From an uncultured Pelagibacteraceae bacterium (GTDB lineage: Bacteria; Pseudomonadota; Alphaproteobacteria; Pelagibacterales; Pelagibacteraceae), in NCBI GenBank assembly GCA_902633965.1, contig CACPID010000003.1:1-64000 (forward strand): a DNA stretch of 64,000 bases. Reading direction: 5' to 3'. Positions 47,846 through 57,386 of the stretch are shown here, in pieces. The notes below the pieces were generated by a model that did not search any database, had not been told where the DNA came from, and saw only the letters and a list, made by a program, of their open reading frames with translations. Made by a program: the position numbers and the translations under genes. Positions within the stretch are counted from its first letter, which is position 1, and each line of letters starts with the position of its first letter.

Positions 47846-49012
47846 ATGCTGTTTTCAAAACAAGAATATAAAAACCGTCTAATTAAAACCAAAAAATTAA
47901 TGCAAAAAAAAGGCATTGATCTTTTAATATCTCAGGACACAAATAATATTAATTATTTGACTGGTTATGATGCATGGTCTTTTTATTATTCTCAATGTGT
48001 TATTGTTCACATTGATTGTGATGAACCGCTATGTTTCATTAGAGCACAAGATGCTGGCGGAGCATACATCAAAACATATTTAAAAAATGAAAACATTATT
48101 GTATATGATGAAAAATATATTCATACATGGCCAGTGCATCCATATGACGCCTTAATAGAACTCATTCAAAAAAGAAATTGGGAAAAGTTAAATATCGGAG
48201 TTGAGATGGATAGCCATTATTTTACAGCTTACTGTTATGAAAAGTTAAAGCAGGGACTTCCTGATGCAAAAATTAAAGACTCAGAAAGACTAGTTAACTG
48301 GGCAAGATTTGTTAAATCTGATACTGAAATAGGATATATGAAAAAAGCAGCAAAAATATCAGAGGGAGCCATGAAAGTTGCAATGGAAACTATAGAGCCA
48401 GGTTTAAGACAATGCGATGCAGTGGCTGAAATACAAAAAGCTCTTTTCAAAGGAACACCAGAAGTTGGAGGTGAATATGCAAGTATTACAACTTTACTAC
48501 CAACAGGCAAAGGAACTTCAGCTTCTCACTTAACTGCAACAGATGAAAAATTTGTTAATGGTGAGGCAACAATAGTAGAACTTTCTGGTGTTGTTAAAAG
48601 ATATCATTGTCCTATGGCAAGAACGGTTCAATTAGGTAAACCAGAGCAAAAAAAAATTGATGCTATGAAAGCAACTAATGAAGCATTACAGGCAGGCATT
48701 GAAGCAACAAAACCTGGAAATACTGCAAATGATGTTGCTCAAAAGTTTTGGGGGGTTCTAGATAAATATAATATTAAAAAAGAGTCTAGGACTGGATATT
48801 CGATTGGAATAGGATATCCACCTGACTGGGGTGAACATACCTTAAATATCTATAAAGGTGACATGACAGTTCTTCAGCCTAATGTTTGTTTTCACATGAT
48901 TGCAGTAATGCAATTTGGAGAATGGGGAGTAGAGGCGTCTGAATCTGTTAGAGTAACTGATAAAGGAAGTGAATTATTTTGCAATTTTTCAAGAGATTTA
49001 TACATAAAATAA
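47846..49012 (+). CDS. doeA: M24-family metallopeptidase-fold hydrolase, ectoine hydrolase (DoeA/EutD)-like
   Basis: LTGYDAWSFYYSQCVIV, EMDSHYFTAYCYEKLKQGLPDAKIKDSERLVNWARFVKSDTEI, RYHCPMARTVQLGKPEQ. Confidence 0.72.
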   Translation: MLFSKQEYKNRLIKTKKLMQKKGIDLLISQDTNNINYLTGYDAWSFYYSQCVIVHIDCDEPLCFIRAQDAGGAYIKTYLKNENIIVYDEKYIHTWPVHPYDALIELIQKRNWEKLNIGVEMDSHYFTAYCYEKLKQGLPDAKIKDSERLVNWARFVKSDTEIGYMKKAAKISEGAMKVAMETIEPGLRQCDAVAEIQKALFKGTPEVGGEYASITTLLPTGKGTSASHLTATDEKFVNGEATIVELSGVVKRYHCPMARTVQLGKPEQKKIDAMKATNEALQAGIEATKPGNTANDVAQKFWGVLDKYNIKKESRTGYSIGIGYPPDWGEHTLNIYKGDMTVLQPNVCFHMIAVMQFGEWGVEASESVRVTDKGSELFCNFSRDLYIK

Positions 49013-49050
49013 GAACTTGAAAAAAATATCAACAAATGTTTTAAATCATC

Positions 49051-50139
49051 ATGCTAAATAACCAACAATTCGTAAGATTTGATAAAGTTGATAAAAGTTA
49101 CGACGGCAAAGTTTTAGTTGTTAAAGATCTAAATTTAGATATTGCCGAAGGTGAATTCATAACAATGCTTGGTCCATCTGGATCAGGCAAAACCACTTGC
49201 CTGATGATGCTAGCAGGATTTGAGACACCAACAAATGGCGAAATATATTTAGATTCGAATCCAATCTCAAATATTCCACCTCACAAAAGAGGAATTGGAA
49301 TGGTATTTCAAAATTATGCACTTTTCCCACATATGACTGTTTATGAAAACTTAGCATTCCCTTTGCGTGTAAGAAAAGTTTCAAAAGATGAGATCGATAA
49401 AAAAGTTGATAAAGCTTTATCAATGGTATCTCTAACCGGTTTTGAAAATAGAATGCCCGGTCAACTTTCAGGTGGTCAACAACAAAGAGTAGCAGTTGCA
49501 AGAGCACTGGTTTTTGATCCCGCAGTAGTATTAATGGATGAACCTTTAGGTGCATTAGATAAAAATTTAAGAGAAAGTATGCAATATGAAATAAAACATA
49601 TTCATGAAAGTATTGGTGTAACAGTTGTATATGTCACCCATGATCAAGGCGAAGCGTTAACAATGTCAAATAGAATTGCTGTATTTAATGACGGAAAAGT
49701 TCAACAACTTTCATCTCCAGATAAATTATACGAAGAACCTGTAAATTCTTTTGTTGCAGAGTTTATTGGAGAAAATAATACTTTTGGTGGTCAAGTAACA
49801 AATTTTTCTAAAGAAAAGTGTAAAGTTAAGTTGGATGATGGTTCAGAAATATTTGCAAATCCAATAACAGTTAAATCTAATGGTGATAAAACAACAGTTT
49901 CATTAAGACCCGAAAGAGCTTTGATTAATACAAAAGAAAAGATGGATAATAACTTTAAAGGAAAGATCGAGGAAGTAATATATCATGGAGACCATACACG
50001 TGTAAGATTAAATCTTTTAGGAAATAAAGAGTTTATTTTAAAAGTTCCTAATAGCTCCGCTAATATGGATATTAAACTAGGTAACCAAATAAATGTTAGC
50101 TGGAACAGCCATGACGCAAGGGCCCTAGACCCAAAATAA
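49051..50139 (+). CDS. potA: Spermidine/putrescine-type ABC transporter ATP-binding protein
   Basis: GPSGSGKTTCLMMLAGFE, LSGGQQQRVAVARAL, TOBE-like C-terminus with VSLRPERA. Confidence 0.9.
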   Translation: MLNNQQFVRFDKVDKSYDGKVLVVKDLNLDIAEGEFITMLGPSGSGKTTCLMMLAGFETPTNGEIYLDSNPISNIPPHKRGIGMVFQNYALFPHMTVYENLAFPLRVRKVSKDEIDKKVDKALSMVSLTGFENRMPGQLSGGQQQRVAVARALVFDPAVVLMDEPLGALDKNLRESMQYEIKHIHESIGVTVVYVTHDQGEALTMSNRIAVFNDGKVQQLSSPDKLYEEPVNSFVAEFIGENNTFGGQVTNFSKEKCKVKLDDGSEIFANPITVKSNGDKTTVSLRPERALINTKEKMDNNFKGKIEEVIYHGDHTRVRLNLLGNKEFILKVPNSSANMDIKLGNQINVSWNSHDARALDPK

Positions 50140-50265
50140 TCATCAAGTTTAAAATCATTCTAGATTAACAAAATTAGACCCTTTTTTACAAAATGGGCTG
50201 TTGACTCACTCTTTATATCTTGCTGTAATTGGTTTTTTATAAAAAAACGTTTAAACGGAGGATAA

Positions 50266-51381
50266 ATGAGAAAATTAAGTAAACTATTACTAGTTCTATC
50301 TTTTGCTCTTTCAATAACTTCATCAGCATTTGCAGTAACTGTTGCATCATGGGGTGGAGCTTATACTGAGTCTCAAAAGTTAGGATATGGTGATCCTACT
50401 GCTAAGAAACTTGGAATATCTATCAATTGGGTAGACTATTCTGGTGGACTATCAGAAATTAAAGCACAAAAAGAGGCTGGCAAAATTACTTGGGATATAA
50501 TCGACGTATTTGCAATGGATACTATTACTGGATGCGACGAAGGTTTATTTGTTGAATTTGATTTTGACAAAGACTTCCCAGCAGCACCAGATGGAACTCC
50601 TGCGAGTAAAGACTTCTTTGCTCCAATGCCTAGCAAATGTGCTGTAGGAAATATTTTATACTCTTGGAACTATGCTTATAACGTAAATAACGTTAAAGGT
50701 ACTCCAAAGACTATCAAAGATTTCTTTAACACAAAAAAATTCCCTGGAAAAAGAGCTATCTATAAAAGCGCTCTAACAAATTTAGAGATCGCTTTAGCAG
50801 CAGATGGTATTAAGCCAGGAAAAGGTGGAGCAAAAATCTACAAAGCTTTAGAAACTGAAGCAGGTGTAGAAAGAGCAATGAATAAGATCAAAGAACTTTG
50901 CACTGATCCAAATGGAGGATGTGTATTCTGGTCTGCAGGTGCTCAACCACCAGAACTATTAGTTTCAGGTGAAGTTGTAATGGCAACTGGTTGGAACGGA
51001 AGATTCTTCAATGCTGAAATCGGAGAAGGAGCTCCAATCAAACAAGTTTGGGATGGTCAAGGTCTTGATTATGAATATTTTGTTCTAGTTAAAGGTGGAC
51101 CAAACGAAGCTGACGCAAAGAAAGCTTTAGCAGAAATGACAAGTACAGAAGGTTTAGCAGGAAGTGCTAAGTATATTGCTTACGCTCCTTGGAGAAAATC
51201 TTCACTAAAAGTTATGGCTAAAGGCGAGCCTTGGTATAAAGATGGTAAGACGAACATGGTACCACAAATGCCAACAGCAAAAGCGAATACTAAAAACTAC
51301 TTCTTAGTAGACCCTATTTTCTGGGCTGATAACGGTACAGAGCTTGGAGAAAAATGGGAAGCTATGAAAGCAGGACTATAA
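50266..51381 (+). CDS. potD: Polyamine-type ABC transporter substrate-binding protein
   Basis: Signal peptide; VASWGGAYTESQKLGYGDP..WNYAYNVNNVKGTPKTIKDFFNTKKFPGKRAIY. Confidence 0.88.
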   Translation: MRKLSKLLLVLSFALSITSSAFAVTVASWGGAYTESQKLGYGDPTAKKLGISINWVDYSGGLSEIKAQKEAGKITWDIIDVFAMDTITGCDEGLFVEFDFDKDFPAAPDGTPASKDFFAPMPSKCAVGNILYSWNYAYNVNNVKGTPKTIKDFFNTKKFPGKRAIYKSALTNLEIALAADGIKPGKGGAKIYKALETEAGVERAMNKIKELCTDPNGGCVFWSAGAQPPELLVSGEVVMATGWNGRFFNAEIGEGAPIKQVWDGQGLDYEYFVLVKGGPNEADAKKALAEMTSTEGLAGSAKYIAYAPWRKSSLKVMAKGEPWYKDGKTNMVPQMPTAKANTKNYFLVDPIFWADNGTELGEKWEAMKAGL

Positions 51382-51419
51382 TTTTAAGTTTTAAAGACTA
51401 AAATTATATACTATATTTA

Positions 51420-51448
51420 GGGCGGTTATTTTATAACCGCCCTTTTTT
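51420..51448 (+). terminator. Rho-independent terminator between potD and potB
   Basis: GGGCGGTTAT-TTT-ATAACCGCCC followed by T6. Confidence 0.9.
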
Positions 51449-51452
51449 ATTT

Positions 51453-52706
51453 ATGAGCAGTGAAACAAGACAAATTTTAACTACAGACGGTATACCTTTA
51501 GAGGTAAGTTTAAAAAAAGCTGAAAGAAAAAATAAAATTAAAGCATTTCTTTTAGTTGCACCTTTATTATTGTTTCTACTTATTACTTATATTTTTCCAA
51601 TTGGAGACATGTTGTTGAGAAGTGTGGATGACAAAATGGTTACTGAAATGTTACCAAAAACATTTAAATCAATGGAAGATTGGGATGGAAATGAAATGCC
51701 TCCAGAAGAGGTGTTTGAAGCTTTTTATTTAGATTTTCAAAAACTAGTAGAGGAAAAACGTGATGGAAAATTATCCACTCAATTAAATTACACCAAGAAC
51801 GGATTCAAAAGTATTTTAAAAAAATTACGAAGAAAAGCAAAAAATTTTGAAGAGGGAAACTATAAAGAACAAATAATGGCAGTACATAAAAGATGGGCAG
51901 ACGTTGAGTACTGGCGAGCGATAAAAAGACGTGCACCAGCATTTACAAGTTCTAAATATTTAAAAGGAATGGATATGTACAAGAATGAAGAAGGTAAAAT
52001 TGTAAGTGTAGAAGAAGATCGTAGAATTCATAGAGTTTTATGGCTTAGAACTTTAGAGATAGCTTTTTTTGTAACTTTATTATGTTTTCTTATGGCCTAT
52101 CCAATTGCACACTTGCTTGCAACATTGCCAATGAAATATAGCAACCTATTGATGATCTGTGTACTTCTTCCTTTCTGGACTTCCTTATTGGTAAGAACAG
52201 CCAGTTGGATGATACTTTTACAACAACAAGGCGTTGTTAACGATTTCTTTGTTATGATTGGTTTAGTGGCTGACGATAATAGGCCAGAGATGATGTACAA
52301 TAAAACCGGGACTTATGTTGCAATGACACAAATTTTATTACCTTTTATGGTTTTACCTTTATATAGTGTGATGAAAACAATATCTCCAAGCTTGATGAGA
52401 GCAGGAAAATCGTTGGGAGGAACACCATTCGTAACATTTTGGAAGGTTTACTTTCCATTAACTATTCCTGGAATTGGAGCAGGCTGTTTATTAGTTTTTA
52501 TACTTGCTATTGGTTATTATATTACCCCGGCTCTAGTAGGCGGAGCGTCAGGAACTCTTATTAGTAACCAAATCGCATTCCATATGAAGAGCACTCTTGA
52601 TTGGAGCTTTGCATCAGCGATGGGATTAATGTTACTTGCTGGTGTATTAGCAATATATTGGATTTATAACAAATTGGTTGGAATTGATAATATTAAGTTA
52701 GGATAA
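51453..52706 (+). CDS. potB: Polyamine-type ABC transporter permease (PotB-like) with long insertion after TM1
   Basis: Permease core GGTPFVTFWKVYFPLTIPGIGAG; 417 aa with ~130 aa charged segment between TM1 and TM2. Confidence 0.85.
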   Translation: MSSETRQILTTDGIPLEVSLKKAERKNKIKAFLLVAPLLLFLLITYIFPIGDMLLRSVDDKMVTEMLPKTFKSMEDWDGNEMPPEEVFEAFYLDFQKLVEEKRDGKLSTQLNYTKNGFKSILKKLRRKAKNFEEGNYKEQIMAVHKRWADVEYWRAIKRRAPAFTSSKYLKGMDMYKNEEGKIVSVEEDRRIHRVLWLRTLEIAFFVTLLCFLMAYPIAHLLATLPMKYSNLLMICVLLPFWTSLLVRTASWMILLQQQGVVNDFFVMIGLVADDNRPEMMYNKTGTYVAMTQILLPFMVLPLYSVMKTISPSLMRAGKSLGGTPFVTFWKVYFPLTIPGIGAGCLLVFILAIGYYITPALVGGASGTLISNQIAFHMKSTLDWSFASAMGLMLLAGVLAIYWIYNKLVGIDNIKLG

Positions 52707-52708
52707 TT

Positions 52709-53563
52709 ATGGCATTACCAAAATATACTGAACCACATTATAGAATTTGGCATTATATGTACATTTTCATTTGTACATGTGTTTTTTTCTTTTTGATCGC
52801 ACCATTATTTGTAATTTTCCCTTTATCGTTTAATGCCGAAGAATTTTTAAGTTTCTCTGAAGGAATGAAAAATCTTGATCCAGATGCATTTTCTTTAAGA
52901 TGGTATAAGGATATGATTTATGGAACCAAAAATCCATGGGGGCTTGCAGCTAAAAATAGTTTTATAATTGCTATATTTGCCACATTGGGCTCTGTGATTT
53001 TAGGAACAGTAGCTGCATTAGGATTAAGCAGCAGACATATGCCTTACAAAGGATTAATTATGGCAACTCTAATTTCACCAATGATTGTTCCTTTGATTAT
53101 TTCAGGAGTTGCAATTTTCTTTTTTATGGCCAAGGCAGGACTTGCAGCAACTCATACAGGAATAATTTTAGCGCATATTATTTTAGGTACTCCATTCGTG
53201 GTGATTACTGTAACAGCAACATTGTCTGGCTTCGATCACAGTGTTACAAGAGCAGCCTCAAGTTTAGGTAGTGATCCTGTTAATACTTTTATGAAAATTA
53301 CATTGCCACTAATTCTTCCAGGAGTAATATCGGGCGGATTATTTGCTTTTGTGACTTCTTTTGATGAAGTTGTTGTTGTATTATTTTTAGCTGGACTAGA
53401 AAATACTACAATACCAATTCAAATGTGGACCGGATTGAGAGAGCAATTAAGTCCAACAATATTAGCTGTTGCGACATGTTTAATAATTTTATCTACTTTA
53501 ATTCTTGTTACAGCTGAACTATTAAGACGAAGATCTGAAAGGCTCAGAGGAATAAATAGATAA
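52709..53563 (+). CDS. potC: Polyamine-type ABC transporter permease (PotC-like)
   Basis: AASSLGSDPVNTFMKITLPLILPGVISGGLFAFVTSFDEVVVVLFL. Confidence 0.9.
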   Translation: MALPKYTEPHYRIWHYMYIFICTCVFFFLIAPLFVIFPLSFNAEEFLSFSEGMKNLDPDAFSLRWYKDMIYGTKNPWGLAAKNSFIIAIFATLGSVILGTVAALGLSSRHMPYKGLIMATLISPMIVPLIISGVAIFFFMAKAGLAATHTGIILAHIILGTPFVVITVTATLSGFDHSVTRAASSLGSDPVNTFMKITLPLILPGVISGGLFAFVTSFDEVVVVLFLAGLENTTIPIQMWTGLREQLSPTILAVATCLIILSTLILVTAELLRRRSERLRGINR

Positions 53564-53566
53564 GAA

Positions 53567-55663
53567 ATGGATATCAAAAAAGTTGTAGTAATAGGCTCTG
53601 GAACTATGGGGAGTGGTATAGCAGCTCATTTATGTAATGCAAATATACCAGTAACACTTCTAGATTTGACAACCGAGATAAGTGAAAAAGCAAGAGATAG
53701 AATTTTTAAATCAAGACCTCCTTTATTAATAGATAAAAAAAAAATTAACAATATTAATGTAGGCAATATCAATGATGATTTTGATACTGTGAAACAAGCT
53801 GATTGGATAGTAGAGGCTGTTGTTGAAAGAATTGATATCAAACATAATATTTATGAAAAAATTTTTAAAAATAGAAAATCAGGAGCGATAGTATCATCAA
53901 ATACTTCCTCAATACCAATTAAAGTTTTGTCAGAAAAGCTTAACACTGAGGAAAAAAAAGATTTTTGTATCACACATTTTTTTAACCCTGTTAGATATAT
54001 GGGATTACTTGAGATAGTTAAAAATGAAAATAACGATATTAACAAAATAAACTCACTAAAAGCATTTTGTGAAAAAGAGCTAGGTAAGGGAGCAATAGTT
54101 TGTAACGATACACCAGGCTTTCTTGGAAATAGAATTGGTGTTTATGCAATGCAGGTGGCAATGACTGAAGCGTTTAAAATGAAATTAACTATTGAAGAAG
54201 CCGATGCAGTATTTGGAAGACCAATGGGTATACCAAAAACTGGTGTATTTGGTTTGTATGATTTAATCGGAATAGACTTAATGGCTGATGTATTAAAAAG
54301 TTTTGTTAAAGAATTATCAAAAAATGACGAATTTCAAATTGTAGCACAAGAGATCCCATTAATTACCAAACTTATAAAACAAGGTTATACAGGTAGAAAA
54401 GGAAAGGGTGGATTTTATAGAATTAATAAAGATAATAATCAAAAAATCTTAGAAGCTATTAATTTAGAAACAGAAAAATATTCTCCATCAAAAAAAATAG
54501 ATCTAAGAATCGAAACTGTTAACTTAAATAGTTTAATAAATAGGGATGATAAATATGGTAAGTACGCATGGTCCGTAATTTCAAAAATAATTAAGTATGC
54601 ATCCTCATTAGTTCCAGGAATTACTGATAAGTTTAATGATATAGATGAAGCAATGCGTTTAGGTTTTAATTGGGCAATGGGACCTTTTGAAATGCTTAGA
54701 TCTATTGGTGTGAAAAACTTTTTTGAGCGAATAGACGATTTTAAGGGTAATAAATTCCTTGAAAATTTAGCAAAAAATATGGACGAAAATTTTTATGGTC
54801 AAAGGCAAATTTATACTGATATACAAACCTTAGCAAAAGTACGTCCTACAGCACTCAAGCTTGATAAGAATAATTCTGCTGAGATACATAGATTTAAAGA
54901 TTTCAACATTGTTGAATTTACCACTAAAGCTTGTGCGTTAGATTACGATTCTATGGACGCACTAAAAAATGCAACAGATAAACCTTTGATAATCATAAAT
55001 GAAAGTATGCAGTTTTCGGCTGGTGTAAACTTAAGCTATACTATGAATTTTGCTGAAAAAAACGATTATAAATCTATAGATAAATTCATTAAATATTTCC
55101 AAGAAACTTGTAAAACTTTAAAATATTCGAAGCACCCTGTCGTTTCAGCGCCGTCAGGATTAACTCTTGGTATTAAAGTATCTGGTATGGGTATCACTGC
55201 TGGTGCATACGCAAACGAGAGAACTAAAGACTCTTCAGACTCACAAACAGATGGTGATGCGATGAACGCAACATGGCATGTAAGTTACACAGCTGGCCCT
55301 GTATCATTCGGTTATCAAACTGGTGCTGCAGAAAACGGTCTTGCTGGTGCTGCTAACGCTAATAACACTACTGCCAAGGTGTACACAACTGCAAATGGTA
55401 TGTTTGAATATGACAAAATGTCAATCGCTGCAAACGTGAATGACAACTTCTCTATTTCATGGGGTGAGTTAAAAGAAACATACGATGAACAGGATGATGG
55501 TACAGTAGCTGATGTTGAAATGAAGTCTACTTCAATTCAATTTGCATACTCAATGGGATCTATGTCAGTAAAAGGTTACATGACTGATACTGATAATCCA
55601 GGTTGGGATTCAAATGCACTATCTGACGAAGTAACAGAATTAGCAGTAGGATTCTCATTCTAA
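53567..55663 (+). CDS. In-frame chimera: 3-hydroxyacyl-CoA dehydrogenase with truncated enoyl-CoA hydratase domain, joined to the C-terminal part of a porin
   Basis: N-terminal VVVIGSGTMGSGIAAHL, THFFNPVRYMGLLEIV; switches near 55160-55172 to porin-like ITAGAYANERTKD..VSFGYQTGAAENG..ELAVGFSF. Confidence 0.8.
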   Translation: MDIKKVVVIGSGTMGSGIAAHLCNANIPVTLLDLTTEISEKARDRIFKSRPPLLIDKKKINNINVGNINDDFDTVKQADWIVEAVVERIDIKHNIYEKIFKNRKSGAIVSSNTSSIPIKVLSEKLNTEEKKDFCITHFFNPVRYMGLLEIVKNENNDINKINSLKAFCEKELGKGAIVCNDTPGFLGNRIGVYAMQVAMTEAFKMKLTIEEADAVFGRPMGIPKTGVFGLYDLIGIDLMADVLKSFVKELSKNDEFQIVAQEIPLITKLIKQGYTGRKGKGGFYRINKDNNQKILEAINLETEKYSPSKKIDLRIETVNLNSLINRDDKYGKYAWSVISKIIKYASSLVPGITDKFNDIDEAMRLGFNWAMGPFEMLRSIGVKNFFERIDDFKGNKFLENLAKNMDENFYGQRQIYTDIQTLAKVRPTALKLDKNNSAEIHRFKDFNIVEFTTKACALDYDSMDALKNATDKPLIIINESMQFSAGVNLSYTMNFAEKNDYKSIDKFIKYFQETCKTLKYSKHPVVSAPSGLTLGIKVSGMGITAGAYANERTKDSSDSQTDGDAMNATWHVSYTAGPVSFGYQTGAAENGLAGAANANNTTAKVYTTANGMFEYDKMSIAANVNDNFSISWGELKETYDEQDDGTVADVEMKSTSIQFAYSMGSMSVKGYMTDTDNPGWDSNALSDEVTELAVGFSF

Positions 55664-55689
55664 TTGCGTCGAAAGACAATAATTCTTAA

Positions 55690-55724
55690 AAACGGCCTAA
55701 ATTTTATTTAGGCCGTTTTTTTTT
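55690..55724. terminator. Bidirectional terminator
   Basis: AAAACGGCCTAAA-TTTTA-TTTAGGCCGTTTT stem flanked by A/T tracts. Confidence 0.92.
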
Positions 55725-56248
55725 ATCCATGATATTGAGGCAACTCCACAAGATTTAGTTAAATTAATCTTCTTCAAATTTTTTGAATTAATACCTCCAA
55801 GACCAACTACTTGCTTTTTTGTTTTATTTGCAATCAAATTAAACTTAATTGTGTCTAGATATTTTTTACTTTTTTCCGTCTTAAATATGGGACTTATAAA
55901 GATTTTCTCACATTTTTGCTTTTCTTTAATTCGAACTTCTTTAAAATTATGAGCGGATCCAATAATTTTAAAATTTTTAGCACAGCTAATATTTTTAAAA
56001 TTAAGGTTTTTATTAAAAGCAGGAAGATATACTCCATTTAAATTTAGTTTTATTGCTAGTTTTAGATTATTTGCTAAATATAAACCAAAACCCTTTTTCT
56101 TACATATTTGTTTTATTGTCAAAATTTCATTCTTATCTATCTGCCTATTATAATCCCTGAAAATGATATTAATTTTCTTATTAATTTCTGATAACTCTTT
56201 AAAATCTAACTTGTCTATGAAATAATAAATGTCTAAATATTTATGCAT
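55697..56248 (-). CDS. Thiamine-phosphate synthase family (ThiE/TenI-like)
   Basis: GFGLYLANNLKLAIKLNLNGVYLPAFN..KIIGSAHNFKEV..KIFISPIFKTEKSK..VVGLGGINSKN. Confidence 0.75.
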   Translation of the reverse strand: MHKYLDIYYFIDKLDFKELSEINKKINIIFRDYNRQIDKNEILTIKQICKKKGFGLYLANNLKLAIKLNLNGVYLPAFNKNLNFKNISCAKNFKIIGSAHNFKEVRIKEKQKCEKIFISPIFKTEKSKKYLDTIKFNLIANKTKKQVVGLGGINSKNLKKINLTKSCGVASISWIKKNGLNKI

Positions 56249-56887
56249 AATCCAACAGATAGTTTAATATCAATAAAAAAAGAAATTCAAGAAATCAATC
56301 CTAATAGTCAGCTTATAGTTGTCACAAAAACTTTTGGGATGAGCAAAATTGAACCATTAATAGAATTTGGGCACAGGCATTTTGGTGAAAATAAAGTACA
56401 AGAGGCACTTGAAAAATGGGAGCCAATCAAAGCAACGAGAAAAGATATAAGCCTTCATTTAATTGGCAAATTACAATCAAACAAAGTTAAATTTTGCTTA
56501 CCGCTTTTTGATTATATTCATGGGTTAGATAGTATTAAACTAGCAGAAAAAATAGCAAACGAGCAAGTCAAAAAAAATTTTAGACCAAAAGTTTTTATTC
56601 AAATAAACATTGGTGATGAGGAACAAAAAAACGGTGTTAATCAAAATGAGGTTTTAGAATTTTATTCAAATATTAAAAAAAACTTTGATTTAGATGTAAT
56701 TGGACTGATGTGCATACCACCATTTATTAAGGACACAACGCCATTCTTTATTAAAATGAAATCTTTTGCCAAATTATTGAATGTTAAACATTTGAGCATG
56801 GGTATGTCTGGCGACTATATAGAGGCATTAAAAAACTCTGCCACATTCATTAGGGTTGGATCAAAAATCATGGGAAATAGAAATTAG
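56243..56887 (+). CDS. YggS-family pyridoxal phosphate homeostasis protein
   Basis: LIVVTKTFG..HFGENKVQEALEKWE..LHLIGKLQSNKVK..LSMGMSGDYIEALKNSATFIRVGSKIMG. Confidence 0.93.
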   Translation: MHNPTDSLISIKKEIQEINPNSQLIVVTKTFGMSKIEPLIEFGHRHFGENKVQEALEKWEPIKATRKDISLHLIGKLQSNKVKFCLPLFDYIHGLDSIKLAEKIANEQVKKNFRPKVFIQINIGDEEQKNGVNQNEVLEFYSNIKKNFDLDVIGLMCIPPFIKDTTPFFIKMKSFAKLLNVKHLSMGMSGDYIEALKNSATFIRVGSKIMGNRN

Positions 56888-57375
56888 TAAATACTTATTT
56901 TTGTTTTTTTTTTTATTATTTTAAGAAGAACTAACATATCATTTTTACTTAATGCAATACATCCTGCTGTAGATTTATAGTTTTTTGTTAAGTGGATGAA
57001 TATTGCACTACCCTTGAACGGAACAGGTTTATTTAAATTATAATCAAGAACAATTATTAAATCATACTTTCTATCCCTCCTAAACATTTTTTCATGCTTA
57101 ATTTTCTTATTTATTTTTACAAGTGAATTATATTGCTTGTGTTTTGGGTCATTGCACCAGCCCATATTTTTTTTTATTTTTATCTTTGGGAGTACAGTAT
57201 TAATTTTTCTAAATTTATCTGATCTATAATAAAGTTTTTTTAACAAAAAGGATCCTTTTGGCGTACTTAAATCTCCCTCAACTTTTTTTGATTTTAAGCC
57301 ATTTTTACCAATAGAACACTTAAAAGAAAATTCATCAATGTTTAATGTATCTTTATTTTTTAAACGTATTAGCAT
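56884..57375 (-). CDS. L,D-transpeptidase (YkuD) family protein
   Basis: GDLSTPKGSFLLKKLYYR..SAIFIHLTKNYKSTAGCIAL (HXnSxxGC). Confidence 0.85.
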   Translation of the reverse strand: MLIRLKNKDTLNIDEFSFKCSIGKNGLKSKKVEGDLSTPKGSFLLKKLYYRSDKFRKINTVLPKIKIKKNMGWCNDPKHKQYNSLVKINKKIKHEKMFRRDRKYDLIIVLDYNLNKPVPFKGSAIFIHLTKNYKSTAGCIALSKNDMLVLLKIIKKKTKISIY

Positions 57376-57386
57376 AAATTATTTGA

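Noticed and set aside
49157-49555. 132-aa minus-strand ORF antisense to potA
   Set aside because: Shadow ORF opposite a well-supported ATPase; no recognizable motif or credible composition.
51453-52100. Large insertion in PotB-like permease as a novel fused domain
   Set aside because: Long TM1-TM2 insertions occur in some Pot-type permeases; no recognizable domain, so only noted in the feature.
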